Of a DNA stretch of 29,496 nucleotides, positions 17,224-24,404 are shown one piece after another. Both the position numbers and the translations under genes were made by a program. Position 1 is the first letter of the stretch, and the number at the start of each line of letters is the position of its first letter. Location of the stretch: the NCBI GenBank assembly GCA_046732895.1, contig JBKPNZ010000078.1:1-29496 (forward strand), read 5' to 3'. Origin of the DNA: JBKPNZ01 sp046732895. Lineage in GTDB: Bacteria; Actinomycetota; Thermoleophilia; Solirubrobacterales; 70-9. A model generated the notes under the pieces. That model saw only the letters and a program-made list of their open reading frames with translations, searched no databases and was not told where the DNA came from.

Positions 17224-19185
17224 TTGAAGAAGCGAATATTGGTGTCGGTCGACGCGGGTGAGACTCGCGTGGCCGTACTCGAATCAAAGGGCGCCGCTCG
17301 CGGCGGCGAGCCCAAGAAGCGACGCGCCGCCGCAAACCGCACGGCCCCCGGACGCGAAGCGGAGGAGGCCGGGCGCAGTGGTTCCCGGCAGGCCAAGCGC
17401 AATGGTGCCGGCTGGAAGGTCGGAGAGCTCTACGTGGAGCGGCGTGGATCCCGCACCATCGTCGGCAATATCTACAAGGGCGTCGTCGACAACGTGCTGC
17501 CGGGAATGGAGGCGGCATTCGTCGACATCGGCCTCGAGCGCAACGGCTTCCTGCACGTCGACGAGATCGTGCTGCCCTCGGGCGAGAAGGCTCCGCGACG
17601 TGGTCACGGCAAGGGCCGCCGGATCGACGAGCTGATCAAGCCCAAGCAGGAGGTCCTGGTCCAGGTGGTCAAGGACCCCCTGAAGACCAAGGGCGCCCGC
17701 CTGTCCATGCAGCTCTCGATCGCGGGGCGCTACCTCGTGTACATGCCGCAGGGCGCCGGGGTCGGCGCCTCGCGCCGGCTCTCGGACTCCGAGCGCGACC
17801 GCCAGCGCAAGCTGCTGCAGAAGATCCACACGGGCCCCGGCGGGGTGATCGTGCGCACGGCGGCGCAGGGCGCCCGCAAGGGTGACTTCGAGCGCGACCT
17901 CGACTACCTGCACAAGCTCCACAGCGTGGTCGAGAAGCGGGCCAAGGAGGTCAAGGCGCCGGCGATGGTCTTCCAAGAGGCGGATCTCTCGATCCGCGTC
18001 CTCCGCGATGTCCTCTCGAAGGAGTTCGACGGCGCGGTGATCGACGACCCCAAGCAGCACCATCGGGTGACGAGCTTCTTCCAGCGCACGGCGCCCGAGC
18101 TCGTCGAGTTCGTCGAGCTCTACGAGGACAAGCGCAAGCCACTGTTCGAACGCGAGGGCGTCGAGGACGCCTTCCGCTCGGTGCTCTCCCGCCGTGCGGA
18201 TCTGCCCTCCGGCGGCTACCTGATGATCGATTACGCCGAGGCGCTCACGGTGATCGACATCAACACCGGCAGCTTCACGGGCCGCGGAAAGGGCCGGCTC
18301 GAGGACACGATCACGAAGGTGAACGTCGAGGCGGCCGAGGAGGTCGTCCGGCAGCTGCGCCTGCGCGACATCGGCGGAATCATCGTCATCGACTTCATCG
18401 ACATGGCGAAGGCGCGCAACCGCGACCAGGTGCTGAAGACGCTGCGCAAGTCGCTCGACGAGGACAAGACGAAGACCTACGTCATGGAGGTCTCGCCCCT
18501 CGGGTTGGTAGAGATGACCCGGCAGAACATCACCGACGGCGTCCGCGAGATCCTCACGAAACGGTGCCCGACCTGTGACGGCGAGGGAGTGATCGAGTCG
18601 GAGGAGACGGTCGCGATCGACGTCCTGCGACACCTGCGCGAGCTGGTCGTCGCCAGCCCGGAGCCCGAGGCGTTCCTGATCCGCGTGCACCCGAAGGTGG
18701 CCGCGAAGCTGATCGAGCCCGACAGCGGGCTGCGGGAGCTCGAGCAGGATTCCGGCAAGCACTTCCACTTCGAGGGCGGCGAGGCCTTGTCGCTCTCCAC
18801 GTACGAGGTGGCCGACGAGGGCACGAAGGCCGAGATCGAGCAGCGAGCCCTGCCGTTCCAGGTGGGCGACGAGGTGCTGGTCTCGATCGTGGAGCCGCAC
18901 ATGTACAACGTCGACGACGCCGTGGCGCGGGTCGATTCCTACGTAGTCAGCGTCACCGGTGGCGGCCCCTTCGTCGGCCAGCGCCGGCTCGTGCGGATCG
19001 ACGAGGTCGGGCGCTCGGTCGCCACGGCCTCGTTGCTGGACGCGACGCCCGCGCCTGGCGGCTCGAGCGATGGCACTGGGTCTGCCGTAGAATCCTCGTC
19101 CTCGAGCGGGCGGCGCAGAGGTCGCAGGGGCGGCCGGCGTCGCTCTCGCGCGCGCAGCGGCAACGGCGAGAAGGACGATGGCTAA
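17224..19185 (+). CDS. rng: Ribonuclease E/G family protein with basic insert and TRAM-like C-terminus
   Basis: Endoribonuclease for rRNA/mRNA processing and decay. The TTG start at 17224 has GAGGTGA 7 nt upstream and gives MKKRILVSVDAGETRVAVLE, the family start; 653 aa. About 35 basic, low-complexity residues (near 23-60) interrupt the N-terminal region before ELYVERRGSRTIVGNIYKG. The S1 domain (VVDNVLPGMEAAFVDIG) follows. Catalytic metal-binding Asp residues are in TVIDINTGSF (near 343) and IIVIDFIDMA (near 387). The Zn-link CPTCDGEG is near 447. After the core, about 60 residues (VGDEVLVSIVEPH...) resemble a TRAM/OB RNA-binding domain, then an Arg-rich tail. The 3' end overlaps rplU by 8 nt. 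Whether to call it Rng or Rne is arbitrary. Confidence 0.92.
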   Translation: MKKRILVSVDAGETRVAVLESKGAARGGEPKKRRAAANRTAPGREAEEAGRSGSRQAKRNGAGWKVGELYVERRGSRTIVGNIYKGVVDNVLPGMEAAFVDIGLERNGFLHVDEIVLPSGEKAPRRGHGKGRRIDELIKPKQEVLVQVVKDPLKTKGARLSMQLSIAGRYLVYMPQGAGVGASRRLSDSERDRQRKLLQKIHTGPGGVIVRTAAQGARKGDFERDLDYLHKLHSVVEKRAKEVKAPAMVFQEADLSIRVLRDVLSKEFDGAVIDDPKQHHRVTSFFQRTAPELVEFVELYEDKRKPLFEREGVEDAFRSVLSRRADLPSGGYLMIDYAEALTVIDINTGSFTGRGKGRLEDTITKVNVEAAEEVVRQLRLRDIGGIIVIDFIDMAKARNRDQVLKTLRKSLDEDKTKTYVMEVSPLGLVEMTRQNITDGVREILTKRCPTCDGEGVIESEETVAIDVLRHLRELVVASPEPEAFLIRVHPKVAAKLIEPDSGLRELEQDSGKHFHFEGGEALSLSTYEVADEGTKAEIEQRALPFQVGDEVLVSIVEPHMYNVDDAVARVDSYVVSVTGGGPFVGQRRLVRIDEVGRSVATASLLDATPAPGGSSDGTGSAVESSSSSGRRRGRRGGRRRSRARSGNGEKDDG

Positions 19186-19807
19186 AGACACTGAAACGAC
19201 ACATGCCAGTCGCGGCAGAGCCGCGTCGACATACGTCGTCATAGAAACAGGCGGCAAGCAGTACCGCGCCGAGAAGGGCGAGGTCCTCGTTGTCGACCGC
19301 CTGCCCGAGGACGAGGGCGCGAAGGTGAACCTGCGCGCCGTCATGTTCCGCGGCGACAAGGACGTCGTTCTCGATGCGGACGGCCTCGAGAAGGTGAAGG
19401 TGGAGGCGGTGGTCGCCGAGCACCTGCGCGGGCAGAAGATCCGCGTCTTCAAGCACAAGCCGAAGAAGGGCTATCGCCGCACGGCGGGCCACCGGCAGGC
19501 GCTGACGAAGCTCGAGGTCACCGATGTCAAGCTGCTGACGCGCAAGCCTGCGGGCACGAGTAAGCAGGCTGCGGCGGGCACCAAGAAGGAGGAGCCTGCT
19601 GCAAAGGCGGAGGCTCCGGCCAAGCCCAAGGCGCCCGCGAAGCCCAAGGCGCCGGCCAAGAAGCCGGCCGCGAAGAAGCCCGCGGCGAAAAAGCCCGCGG
19701 CGAAAAGGCCGGCGACTCGCAAGCCGGCGGCCAAGAAGCCCGCGGCGAAGAAGCCCGCCGCCTCGACCCGCAAGACTTCAAGCACCCGTACGAAGAAGGA
19801 CAGCTAA
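19178..19807 (+). CDS. rplU: Ribosomal protein L21 with long Lys/Ala/Pro tail
   Basis: 50S subunit protein bL21. The conserved core occupies about residues 18-118: TYVVIETGGKQYRAEKGEVL, then KIRVFKHKPKKGYRRTAGHRQ, matching normal ~103-aa L21. The 209-aa product has a 17-residue N-terminal extension from the ATG at 19178, and about 90 C-terminal residues made of KPAAK-type repeats (PAKKPAAKKPAAKKPAAKRP) ending in a Ser/Thr/Arg/Lys stretch. This tail resembles eukaryotic histone H1 or actinobacterial HU tails. It could contact rRNA or DNA, or be a disordered extension outside the ribosome. No closer start codon precedes the core, so the N-terminal extension is probably real. Confidence 0.95.
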   Translation: MAKDTETTHASRGRAASTYVVIETGGKQYRAEKGEVLVVDRLPEDEGAKVNLRAVMFRGDKDVVLDADGLEKVKVEAVVAEHLRGQKIRVFKHKPKKGYRRTAGHRQALTKLEVTDVKLLTRKPAGTSKQAAAGTKKEEPAAKAEAPAKPKAPAKPKAPAKKPAAKKPAAKKPAAKRPATRKPAAKKPAAKKPAASTRKTSSTRTKKDS

Positions 19808-19810
19808 GAG

Positions 19811-20065
19811 ATGGCACACAAGAAGGGCCTCGGCTCCAGCCGCAACGGCCGCGACTCAAACCCCAAGATGCTCGGCGTCAAGGTGTTCGCCGGGCAGAGC
19901 GTCTCGGGCGGCGAGATCATCGTTCGCCAGCGCGGCACGCGCTTCCGCGCGGGCGATGGCACCGGCCTCGGCCGCGACCACACGATCTTCGCGACCCGTC
20001 CCGGGATCGTCGAGTTCAGCTCCGGCCGCAAGGGCCGGATCGTCACGGTCGCCGACTCCGAGTAG
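19811..20065 (+). CDS. rpmA: Ribosomal protein L27
   Basis: 50S subunit protein bL27 near the peptidyl-transferase centre. The 84-aa product begins MAHKKGLGSSRNGRDSNPK and contains GGEIIVRQRGTRFRAG and HTIFATRPGIVEF, all diagnostic. There is no Firmicutes-type cleavable N-terminal extension. It lies 3 nt after the rplU stop in the conserved rplU-rpmA pair that precedes obgE in many bacteria. The downstream methyltransferase reading frame begins 2 nt after its stop. Confidence 0.98.
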   Translation: MAHKKGLGSSRNGRDSNPKMLGVKVFAGQSVSGGEIIVRQRGTRFRAGDGTGLGRDHTIFATRPGIVEFSSGRKGRIVTVADSE

Positions 20066-20067
20066 CG

Positions 20068-20844
20068 CTGGCCTCTCCCTCGGACCACGTCGCCAAGAAC
20101 CGCGCCTTCTGGGAGCGCGAGAGCGACGCCTACCAGGAGCGCCACGGCGCGCAGCTCGCCGAGAAGGCAGGGTTGGCCTGGGGCGTCTGGCAGATCCCCG
20201 AGGCCGAGCTTGGCGTGCTCGGCGACGTTGACGGCCGCGACGTGCTCGAGCTCGGCTGTGGCGCCGCCCAGTGGTCGATCTCGCTGGCGAAGCTGGGCGC
20301 CCGGCCGGTTGGGCTCGATGTCTCATCGCGCCAGCTCGAGCACGCGCGGCGTGCGATGGCGGCGGCGGGTGTCGAGTTCCCGCTCGTGGAGGCGAGTGCG
20401 GAGGACGTGCCATTGGAGGACGAGAGCTTCGACATCGTTTTCTGCGACCACGGCGCGTTCACGTTCGCGGACCCGCATAAGCTGGTCCCGGAATGCGCCC
20501 GCCTGCTGCGAGGCGGCGGGCTGCTCGCGTTCAACAAGGTCTCGCCCCTCTACGACCTCTTCTACGACGTCGAGGGCGATCGAGTCGACGATCGCCTTCA
20601 CAACGACTACTTCTCGCTCGATCGCTTCGAGGGCGCCGAGAGCGTCGACTTCCAGCTCCCGTACGGCGAGTGGATCCGGCTCTTTCGTGCGAACGACTTC
20701 GAAGTTGAGGACCTGATCGAGATCCGCGCTCCCGAGGACGGCAAGACGACCTACGACCTCGTTTCGCTGGAGTGGGCGCGGCGCTGGCCGGCCGAGAACA
20801 TCTGGAAGGCGCGTCGCGGGCCTCGACGCAAACCTCCCGCATAG
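20068..20844 (+). CDS. Class I SAM-dependent methyltransferase, probable CTG start
   Basis: Rossmann-fold methyltransferase of about 258 aa; the substrate is unknown. Motif I is VLELGCGAAQWSISLA, motif II VGLDVSSRQLEHARR, motif III about VEASAEDVPLEDESFDIVF, and a post-motif is CARLLRGGGLLAFNKV. The first ATG/GTG/TTG candidate (TTG 20173) would delete a convincing N-terminal helix region (NRAFWERESDAYQERHG, LAWGVWQIPE) that such enzymes carry before motif I. Reading upstream, the frame stays open to just past the rpmA stop. CTG at 20068, 2 nt after that stop, is the only plausible initiator. Its last codons lie inside the first 40-bp hairpin repeat. Insertion between rpmA and obgE is notable. 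Confidence 0.82.
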   Translation: MASPSDHVAKNRAFWERESDAYQERHGAQLAEKAGLAWGVWQIPEAELGVLGDVDGRDVLELGCGAAQWSISLAKLGARPVGLDVSSRQLEHARRAMAAAGVEFPLVEASAEDVPLEDESFDIVFCDHGAFTFADPHKLVPECARLLRGGGLLAFNKVSPLYDLFYDVEGDRVDDRLHNDYFSLDRFEGAESVDFQLPYGEWIRLFRANDFEVEDLIEIRAPEDGKTTYDLVSLEWARRWPAENIWKARRGPRRKPPA

Positions 20845-20861
20845 CGGGAGTTAGGCGTCGA
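20822..20861. repeat. 40-bp double-hairpin repeat, copy 1
   Basis: A nested palindrome. The outer arms are CCTCGACGC (20821-20829) and GCGTCGAGG (20855-20863). The inner arms are CTCCCGC (20834-20840) and GCGGGAG (20844-20850) with the loop ATA. It overlaps the last codons and stop of the methyltransferase on the plus strand, and the last codons and stop of the AbiEi-type pseudogene on the minus strand. It matches copy 2 (21482-21521) at 34 of 40 positions in direct orientation. It could double as a bidirectional terminator, though neither side has a T-run. Confidence 0.75.
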
Positions 20862-21502
20862 GGTGCTTGCCCACGAGGGCCGCGACGTCCTCCGGGGCCT
20901 CCACGACTCGCCGGTACGTGAACCGCAGCACGGTGTAGCCCAGCGCCGAGCTCACTCGCGGTGCGGTCCGGGAGGAGGCCCGTGGCATCGATCGGCAGCC
21001 GGCGGAACTCGGCGTGGCGCACGGCCCTGCCGAACTGGTCACGTGAAAGAACGCTCCGCAGGACGGACAGCGTGCGCGTCGGCGTCGTCACGGCAATGCC
21101 TTTGCGCCGTGTCGTGTCAGTGGGAGCCAGCGACGGGACGCGATGGATGCAGAGGCCAGGGCGACTGCGGCGGCCTCCGGCGACCGGGACGGTCACGTGA
21201 GTCGGACCATCGGCGAGCTCCAGTAGCCGCCAGAGCTCGGCTGCGCTGCGATGGCTGAGGGCCGCGCCATCACCACCGGCCAGCACCGCCGCCATCCACT
21301 TCCCCTCGGTGCTCAGCCGGGGATGACCGACCGCATAGACCCCTCGGTAAACCCGGTGCAGCCGTCCCGCGCGCACGCGACGCGTGATCGCACTCCGGCT
21401 CAGCCCAGCACGCAGCAGCTGCGCCGTGGTGACCACGCCGTGCTGGCGGGCCGCGACTTGGGCGACGATGCGATCGGCGTTCTCGACGCGAAGCTCTCGC
21501 AT
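20851..21502 (-). pseudogene. AbiEi-antitoxin-domain / DUF559 (VSR-like) protein, internally deleted
   Basis: From the ATG at 21502 the frame encodes the typical actinobacterial AbiEi-like N-terminal region: a winged-helix domain (AARQHGVVTTAQLLRAGLS, RVYRGVYAVGHP), then ALSHRSAAELWRL, PTRTL and AVRHAEFRRLPID. Near TASEL (about 20945-20955) the homology stops. In another frame the remaining bases encode LGYTVLRFTYRRVVEAPEDV, the normal last strand and helix of the VSR-like DUF559 nuclease domain, ending at TAA 20851. The middle of that nuclease domain is therefore missing and the frame is broken: an internal deletion has inactivated it. Intact relatives are about 300 aa. Start and stop codons each lie in a copy of the 40-bp hairpin repeat. 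Confidence 0.85.
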
Positions 21503-21521
21503 ACCGAGAGTAAGGCGTCGA
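21482..21521. repeat. 40-bp double-hairpin repeat, copy 2
   Basis: Outer arms are TCGACGC (21483-21489) and GCGTCGA (21515-21521). Inner arms are CTCTCG (21494-21499) and CGAGAG (21505-21510). Relative to copy 1 one inner base pair is C-G in copy 1 and T-A here (21497/21507), a compensatory change that preserves pairing. On the minus strand the ATG start codon of the pseudogene falls in the loop of the inner hairpin. Confidence 0.75.
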
Positions 21522-21549
21522 TGGGTGCGAATTCGCCCCCTCGCGCGGC

Positions 21550-21555
21550 TATCGT
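21550..21555 (+). promoter_or_regulatory. -10-like element for obgE
   Basis: TATCGT ends 6 nt before the obgE ATG at 21562, the spacing expected for a leaderless transcript. If used, obgE has its own promoter downstream of the pseudogene. Confidence 0.4.
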
Positions 21556-21561
21556 CGCGGC

Positions 21562-22857
21562 ATGCTCAACGACCGGGCGAAGATCTACGTCGAGGGCGGG
21601 CGTGGTGGCGATGGCGTCGTCAGCTTTCGGCGTGAGGCGCACGTGCCCCGCGGCGGGCCCGACGGGGGTGACGGCGGCCGCGGCGGCGATGTCGTGGTCG
21701 TCTGCGACCCGTCCAGGCGCGACCTCGCTGCGCTTCGCCACGCGCGTCACTTCCGCGCCGGTCGCGGCGGGCACGGCGAGGGCAGCCAGCGCCACGGCGC
21801 GAGGGGCGAGGACCGGGTAATTCCCGTTCCGCCCGGGACCGAGATCGACGGGCTCGAGGGGGAGCGCTACGACTTGATCGAGCCCGGTCAGCGGGCCGTC
21901 GTCGCGCCGGGCGGCGTCGGCGGTCACGGGAACAAGCGCTTCGCCAGTTCCACTCGACAGACGCCGCGATTCGCCGAGAAGGGCATCGAGGGGAGGTCCG
22001 GGTGGATCGAGCTGCGGCTGAAGCTGCTCGCCGACGCCGGCCTGGTCGGCCTACCCAACGCCGGCAAGTCCTCGCTGCTCGGCCGCCTGACGCGCGCAGC
22101 CCCGAAGGTGGCGGACTATCCGTTCACGACCATCGAGCCGGTTCTGGGAACGCTCGAAGACGACGAGCGCCAGCTCGTCCTGGCCGATGTGCCGGGGCTG
22201 ATCGCAGGGGCCGCGGCGGGGGCTGGTCTGGGTGATGAGTTCCTCGCTCACGTCGAGCGCTGCCGGCTCCTCCTTCACGTTGTCGAGATCGGTGAGCAGG
22301 CCAACCCGACAAATGCCTACGAGACGGTCCGCGGCGAGCTGCGCTCCTACGGCGCCGGGCTCGCACAGCTGCCCGAGATCGTCGTGCTCTCCAAGCGCGA
22401 CCTCGTACCCGACGAGCGTGCGGCCGAGCTCGTCGGCGAATGGGGTGGGCGGCTCGGGGAGCGGGTGCTGAGCGTGCTGGCGGTCTCGGCCGCGACCGGG
22501 GCCGGCCTCGACGAGCTGCGGACCGCAATCTTCGCCGTGGCACCCGAGCCGGAGGCTGCGGCCGGGCCCGCGACGGCGGGCGGGCTGCCCGACTTCGAGG
22601 CCGAGCACATCACGTATCGCCCGGCGGCCGCTCAGGGGTTCGACGTGGAGCAGGAGGAGGCGGGAGCGTTTCGGGTGACCGGACGGGGAATCGAGCTACT
22701 CATCGCGCGCCACGACCTCGAGAACCCGGAGGCGCTTGCCTATCTGGAGCAGCGCCTGGTGGAAATCGGCGTCGTCGCCGCCCTGCGGCGAGCCGGGTTC
22801 GAGCCCGGCGACGAGGTCCGGATCGGCGAGCTCGCCTTCGATCTCGACCCTGGTTGA
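21562..22857 (+). CDS. obgE: GTPase Obg
   Basis: Essential GTPase for late 50S ribosome assembly and stress or growth control. The 431-aa product has all three expected domains. The glycine-rich Obg fold (about 1-157) has KIYVEGGRGGDGVVSFRRE and GGPDGGDGGRGGD. The G domain has G1 GLPNAGKSS (153-161), G3 DVPGL, G4 SKRD and G5 SAATG. The C-terminal OCT domain starts near YRPAAAQGFDVEQEEAGAFRV. The ATG at 21562 is well supported by the conserved start (MLNDRAKIYVEGG). It follows rplU-rpmA as in many bacteria, but with a methyltransferase and a pseudogene interposed. Confidence 0.97.
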   Translation: MLNDRAKIYVEGGRGGDGVVSFRREAHVPRGGPDGGDGGRGGDVVVVCDPSRRDLAALRHARHFRAGRGGHGEGSQRHGARGEDRVIPVPPGTEIDGLEGERYDLIEPGQRAVVAPGGVGGHGNKRFASSTRQTPRFAEKGIEGRSGWIELRLKLLADAGLVGLPNAGKSSLLGRLTRAAPKVADYPFTTIEPVLGTLEDDERQLVLADVPGLIAGAAAGAGLGDEFLAHVERCRLLLHVVEIGEQANPTNAYETVRGELRSYGAGLAQLPEIVVLSKRDLVPDERAAELVGEWGGRLGERVLSVLAVSAATGAGLDELRTAIFAVAPEPEAAAGPATAGGLPDFEAEHITYRPAAAQGFDVEQEEAGAFRVTGRGIELLIARHDLENPEALAYLEQRLVEIGVVAALRRAGFEPGDEVRIGELAFDLDPG

Positions 22858-22869
22858 GCGCCGGGAACG

Positions 22870-23607
22870 CTAGGGCGTACGGCGCCGCAGTGTGGACGCC
22901 GCGAGCACCAGGGCCAGCAGGATCGCGGCGACGGTGACGACCACATCCGCCGTGCCCTTGCCACCGAGGCTTCCGTCGACGCTGACGCGCTCGAGGGCGT
23001 CGAAGGCGTAGGTCATGGGCAGCGCGTAGGAGACCGCCTCCAGGGCGGGTGCCATCTCGTCACGTGGCACGAACAGCCCGCAGAGGATGAGCTGGGGCAG
23101 GATGAAGGCGGGCATGAACTGCACCGCCTGGAACTCGCTCCGGGCGAAGGCGCTGGCGAACAGCCCGAGCGCCATGCCGAGCGTCGCGTTCAAGATCGCC
23201 AGCAACACGACGACGACCGCCGATCCCGCCACCTGGATGTCGAGGACGACGAACGAGAAGACCGACACGATCGTCGCCTGGATGGCAGCGACGATGGCAA
23301 AGGCGATGCCGTAGCCGAGCAGCAGATCGAGCTTCGACATCGGCAGGGTCAGAAGGCGCTCGAGCGTTCCCGTCGTGCGCTCGCGCAGCATCGCGATCGA
23401 CGTGATGAGGAACATGAGGATGAGGGGAAAGAGCCCGACCATGGGACCCGCGATGCGGTCGAAGGAGCCCTCCTGGCCCTCCAGCGCGTACTTCAGCAGG
23501 GCGATGAGCGCGGCGGGCACGACCACGAGCAGCGCGAGGGTTCGCGGATCGCGCCGGAGCTGGCGGGCGACCCGGCGTGCCGTGGCCGCGACGATGCGGG
23601 GCGTCAC
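22870..23607 (-). CDS. ABC-2 type transporter permease
   Basis: Membrane component of an ABC exporter, 245 aa from the GTG at 23607, which overlaps the stop of the upstream ATPase gene (GTGA). After a short basic N-terminus (RRVARQLRRDPRTL) there are about six TM helices: LALLVVVPAALIALL, GLFPLILMFLITSIAML, IAFAIVAAIQATIVSVFSF, AVVVVLLAILNATLGMALGLF, FMPAFILPQLILCGLFV and a final one near the C-terminus. The motif RERTTGTLERLLTLP is characteristic of ABC-2 permeases (drug/lipid/antibiotic exporters). The substrate cannot be deduced. It converges on obgE with 12 bp between the stops. Confidence 0.9.
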   Translation of the reverse strand: MTPRIVAATARRVARQLRRDPRTLALLVVVPAALIALLKYALEGQEGSFDRIAGPMVGLFPLILMFLITSIAMLRERTTGTLERLLTLPMSKLDLLLGYGIAFAIVAAIQATIVSVFSFVVLDIQVAGSAVVVVLLAILNATLGMALGLFASAFARSEFQAVQFMPAFILPQLILCGLFVPRDEMAPALEAVSYALPMTYAFDALERVSVDGSLGGKGTADVVVTVAAILLALVLAASTLRRRTP

Positions 23608-24326
23608 TCGGGTCCACCCTCCTCGATCAGCTTGAGGAAGGCGTTCTCGAGGTCCGAGGCGCCCGTGCGCTGAAGCAACTCGTCGGGAGAGGCGGCGGCG
23701 AGGATGTCGCCCTCGCGCAGGAGCAGCAGCCGGTCGCAGTGAACTGCCTCGTCCATCACGTGGCTGGAGACGAGCAGAGTCGTTCCCGCCTCCGAGAGCG
23801 CCGCGAACGTCTTCCACAGATCTGCGCGCAGGACCGGGTCGAGGCCCACGGTCGGCTCATCCAGCACCAGGAGCTCGGGCTTGCCCAGCAATGCCGTGCC
23901 CAGCGAGACGCGCGCCCGCTGGCCGCCGGAGAGGTTGTCGACCTGTTGGTCGGCGTGATCGCCGAGGTGCACCGTCTCGATCACCTCGGCGACGCGCGAT
24001 TCGCGGACGTCGAGGATGCTGGCGAAGTAAGCGAGGTTCTCGCGCACAGTCAGGTCGGCGTAGACCGACGGTGCCTGGGTCACGTATCCGACGCGCGAAC
24101 GAAGGGACGCCGATCCGGCTGGCTCACCGAGGACCGTTACGCCTCCGGACTCGACGATCTGAACGCCGACCACTGCGCGGATGAGCGTGGTCTTGCCGGT
24201 TCCGCTTGGGCCCAGCAGGCCGGTGACCTTGCCGCGCTCGACGGTGAGCGAGATCGCGTCGAGCACGAGGCGCCCCCCACGGACGACGCGAAGATCGCGG
24301 ATCTCGATCGCCCCCCCTTCCGGCAC
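23604..24326 (-). CDS. ABC transporter ATP-binding protein
   Basis: Nucleotide-binding subunit, 240 aa. Walker A is GPSGTGKTT, the Q-loop is in VGYVTQAPSVYADLTV, the signature is LSGGQRARVSLG, Walker B is LLVLDEPTVGLDP, and the H-loop is SSHVMDEA. The LTVRENLAYFA and PxxGLDP style fits DrrA/CcmA-type exporters paired with ABC-2 permeases, as the translationally coupled downstream gene confirms. The start is GTG at 24326; TACGCT lies 7 nt upstream, suggesting a leaderless mRNA. It is divergent from proB across 78 bp and has been placed between obgE and proB. Confidence 0.93.
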   Translation of the reverse strand: MPEGGAIEIRDLRVVRGGRLVLDAISLTVERGKVTGLLGPSGTGKTTLIRAVVGVQIVESGGVTVLGEPAGSASLRSRVGYVTQAPSVYADLTVRENLAYFASILDVRESRVAEVIETVHLGDHADQQVDNLSGGQRARVSLGTALLGKPELLVLDEPTVGLDPVLRADLWKTFAALSEAGTTLLVSSHVMDEAVHCDRLLLLREGDILAAASPDELLQRTGASDLENAFLKLIEEGGPE

Positions 24327-24333
24327 GGGGGCC

Positions 24334-24339
24334 AGCGTA
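24334..24339 (-). promoter_or_regulatory. -10-like element for the ABC exporter operon
   Basis: On the minus strand TACGCT ends 7 nt before the GTG start at 24326, consistent with a leaderless transcript. Confidence 0.38.
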
Positions 24340-24404
24340 TCCGCATTCCGGGAGGCGCACAGTTCGCCTTCACCAGCGGCCTATTCCGTAGCCTCCGCCT
24401 CGCT

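Noticed and set aside
17284..19458. Long open frame (724 codons) on the minus strand opposite the RNase E/G gene
   Set aside because: It is antisense to a gene with full domain evidence; its composition is the Asp/Val/Leu/Arg-rich shadow typical of high-GC DNA and shows no motif.
19660..19770. CRISPR-like or tandem-repeat appearance in the 3' part of rplU
   Set aside because: It is the coding sequence for the KPAAK repeats; there are no unique spacers.
20780..20861. Minus-strand ATG in hairpin copy 1 followed by codons resembling the start of the AbiEi-type gene (MREVCVEA, cf. MRELRVEN)
   Set aside because: Only the first eight residues, all inside the repeat, are similar; the rest is antisense to the methyltransferase. 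It reflects the repeat, not a second gene.
23577..24404. Upstream extension of the proB frame
   Set aside because: Antisense to the ABC ATPase; the amino-acid-kinase fold starts only at 24405.
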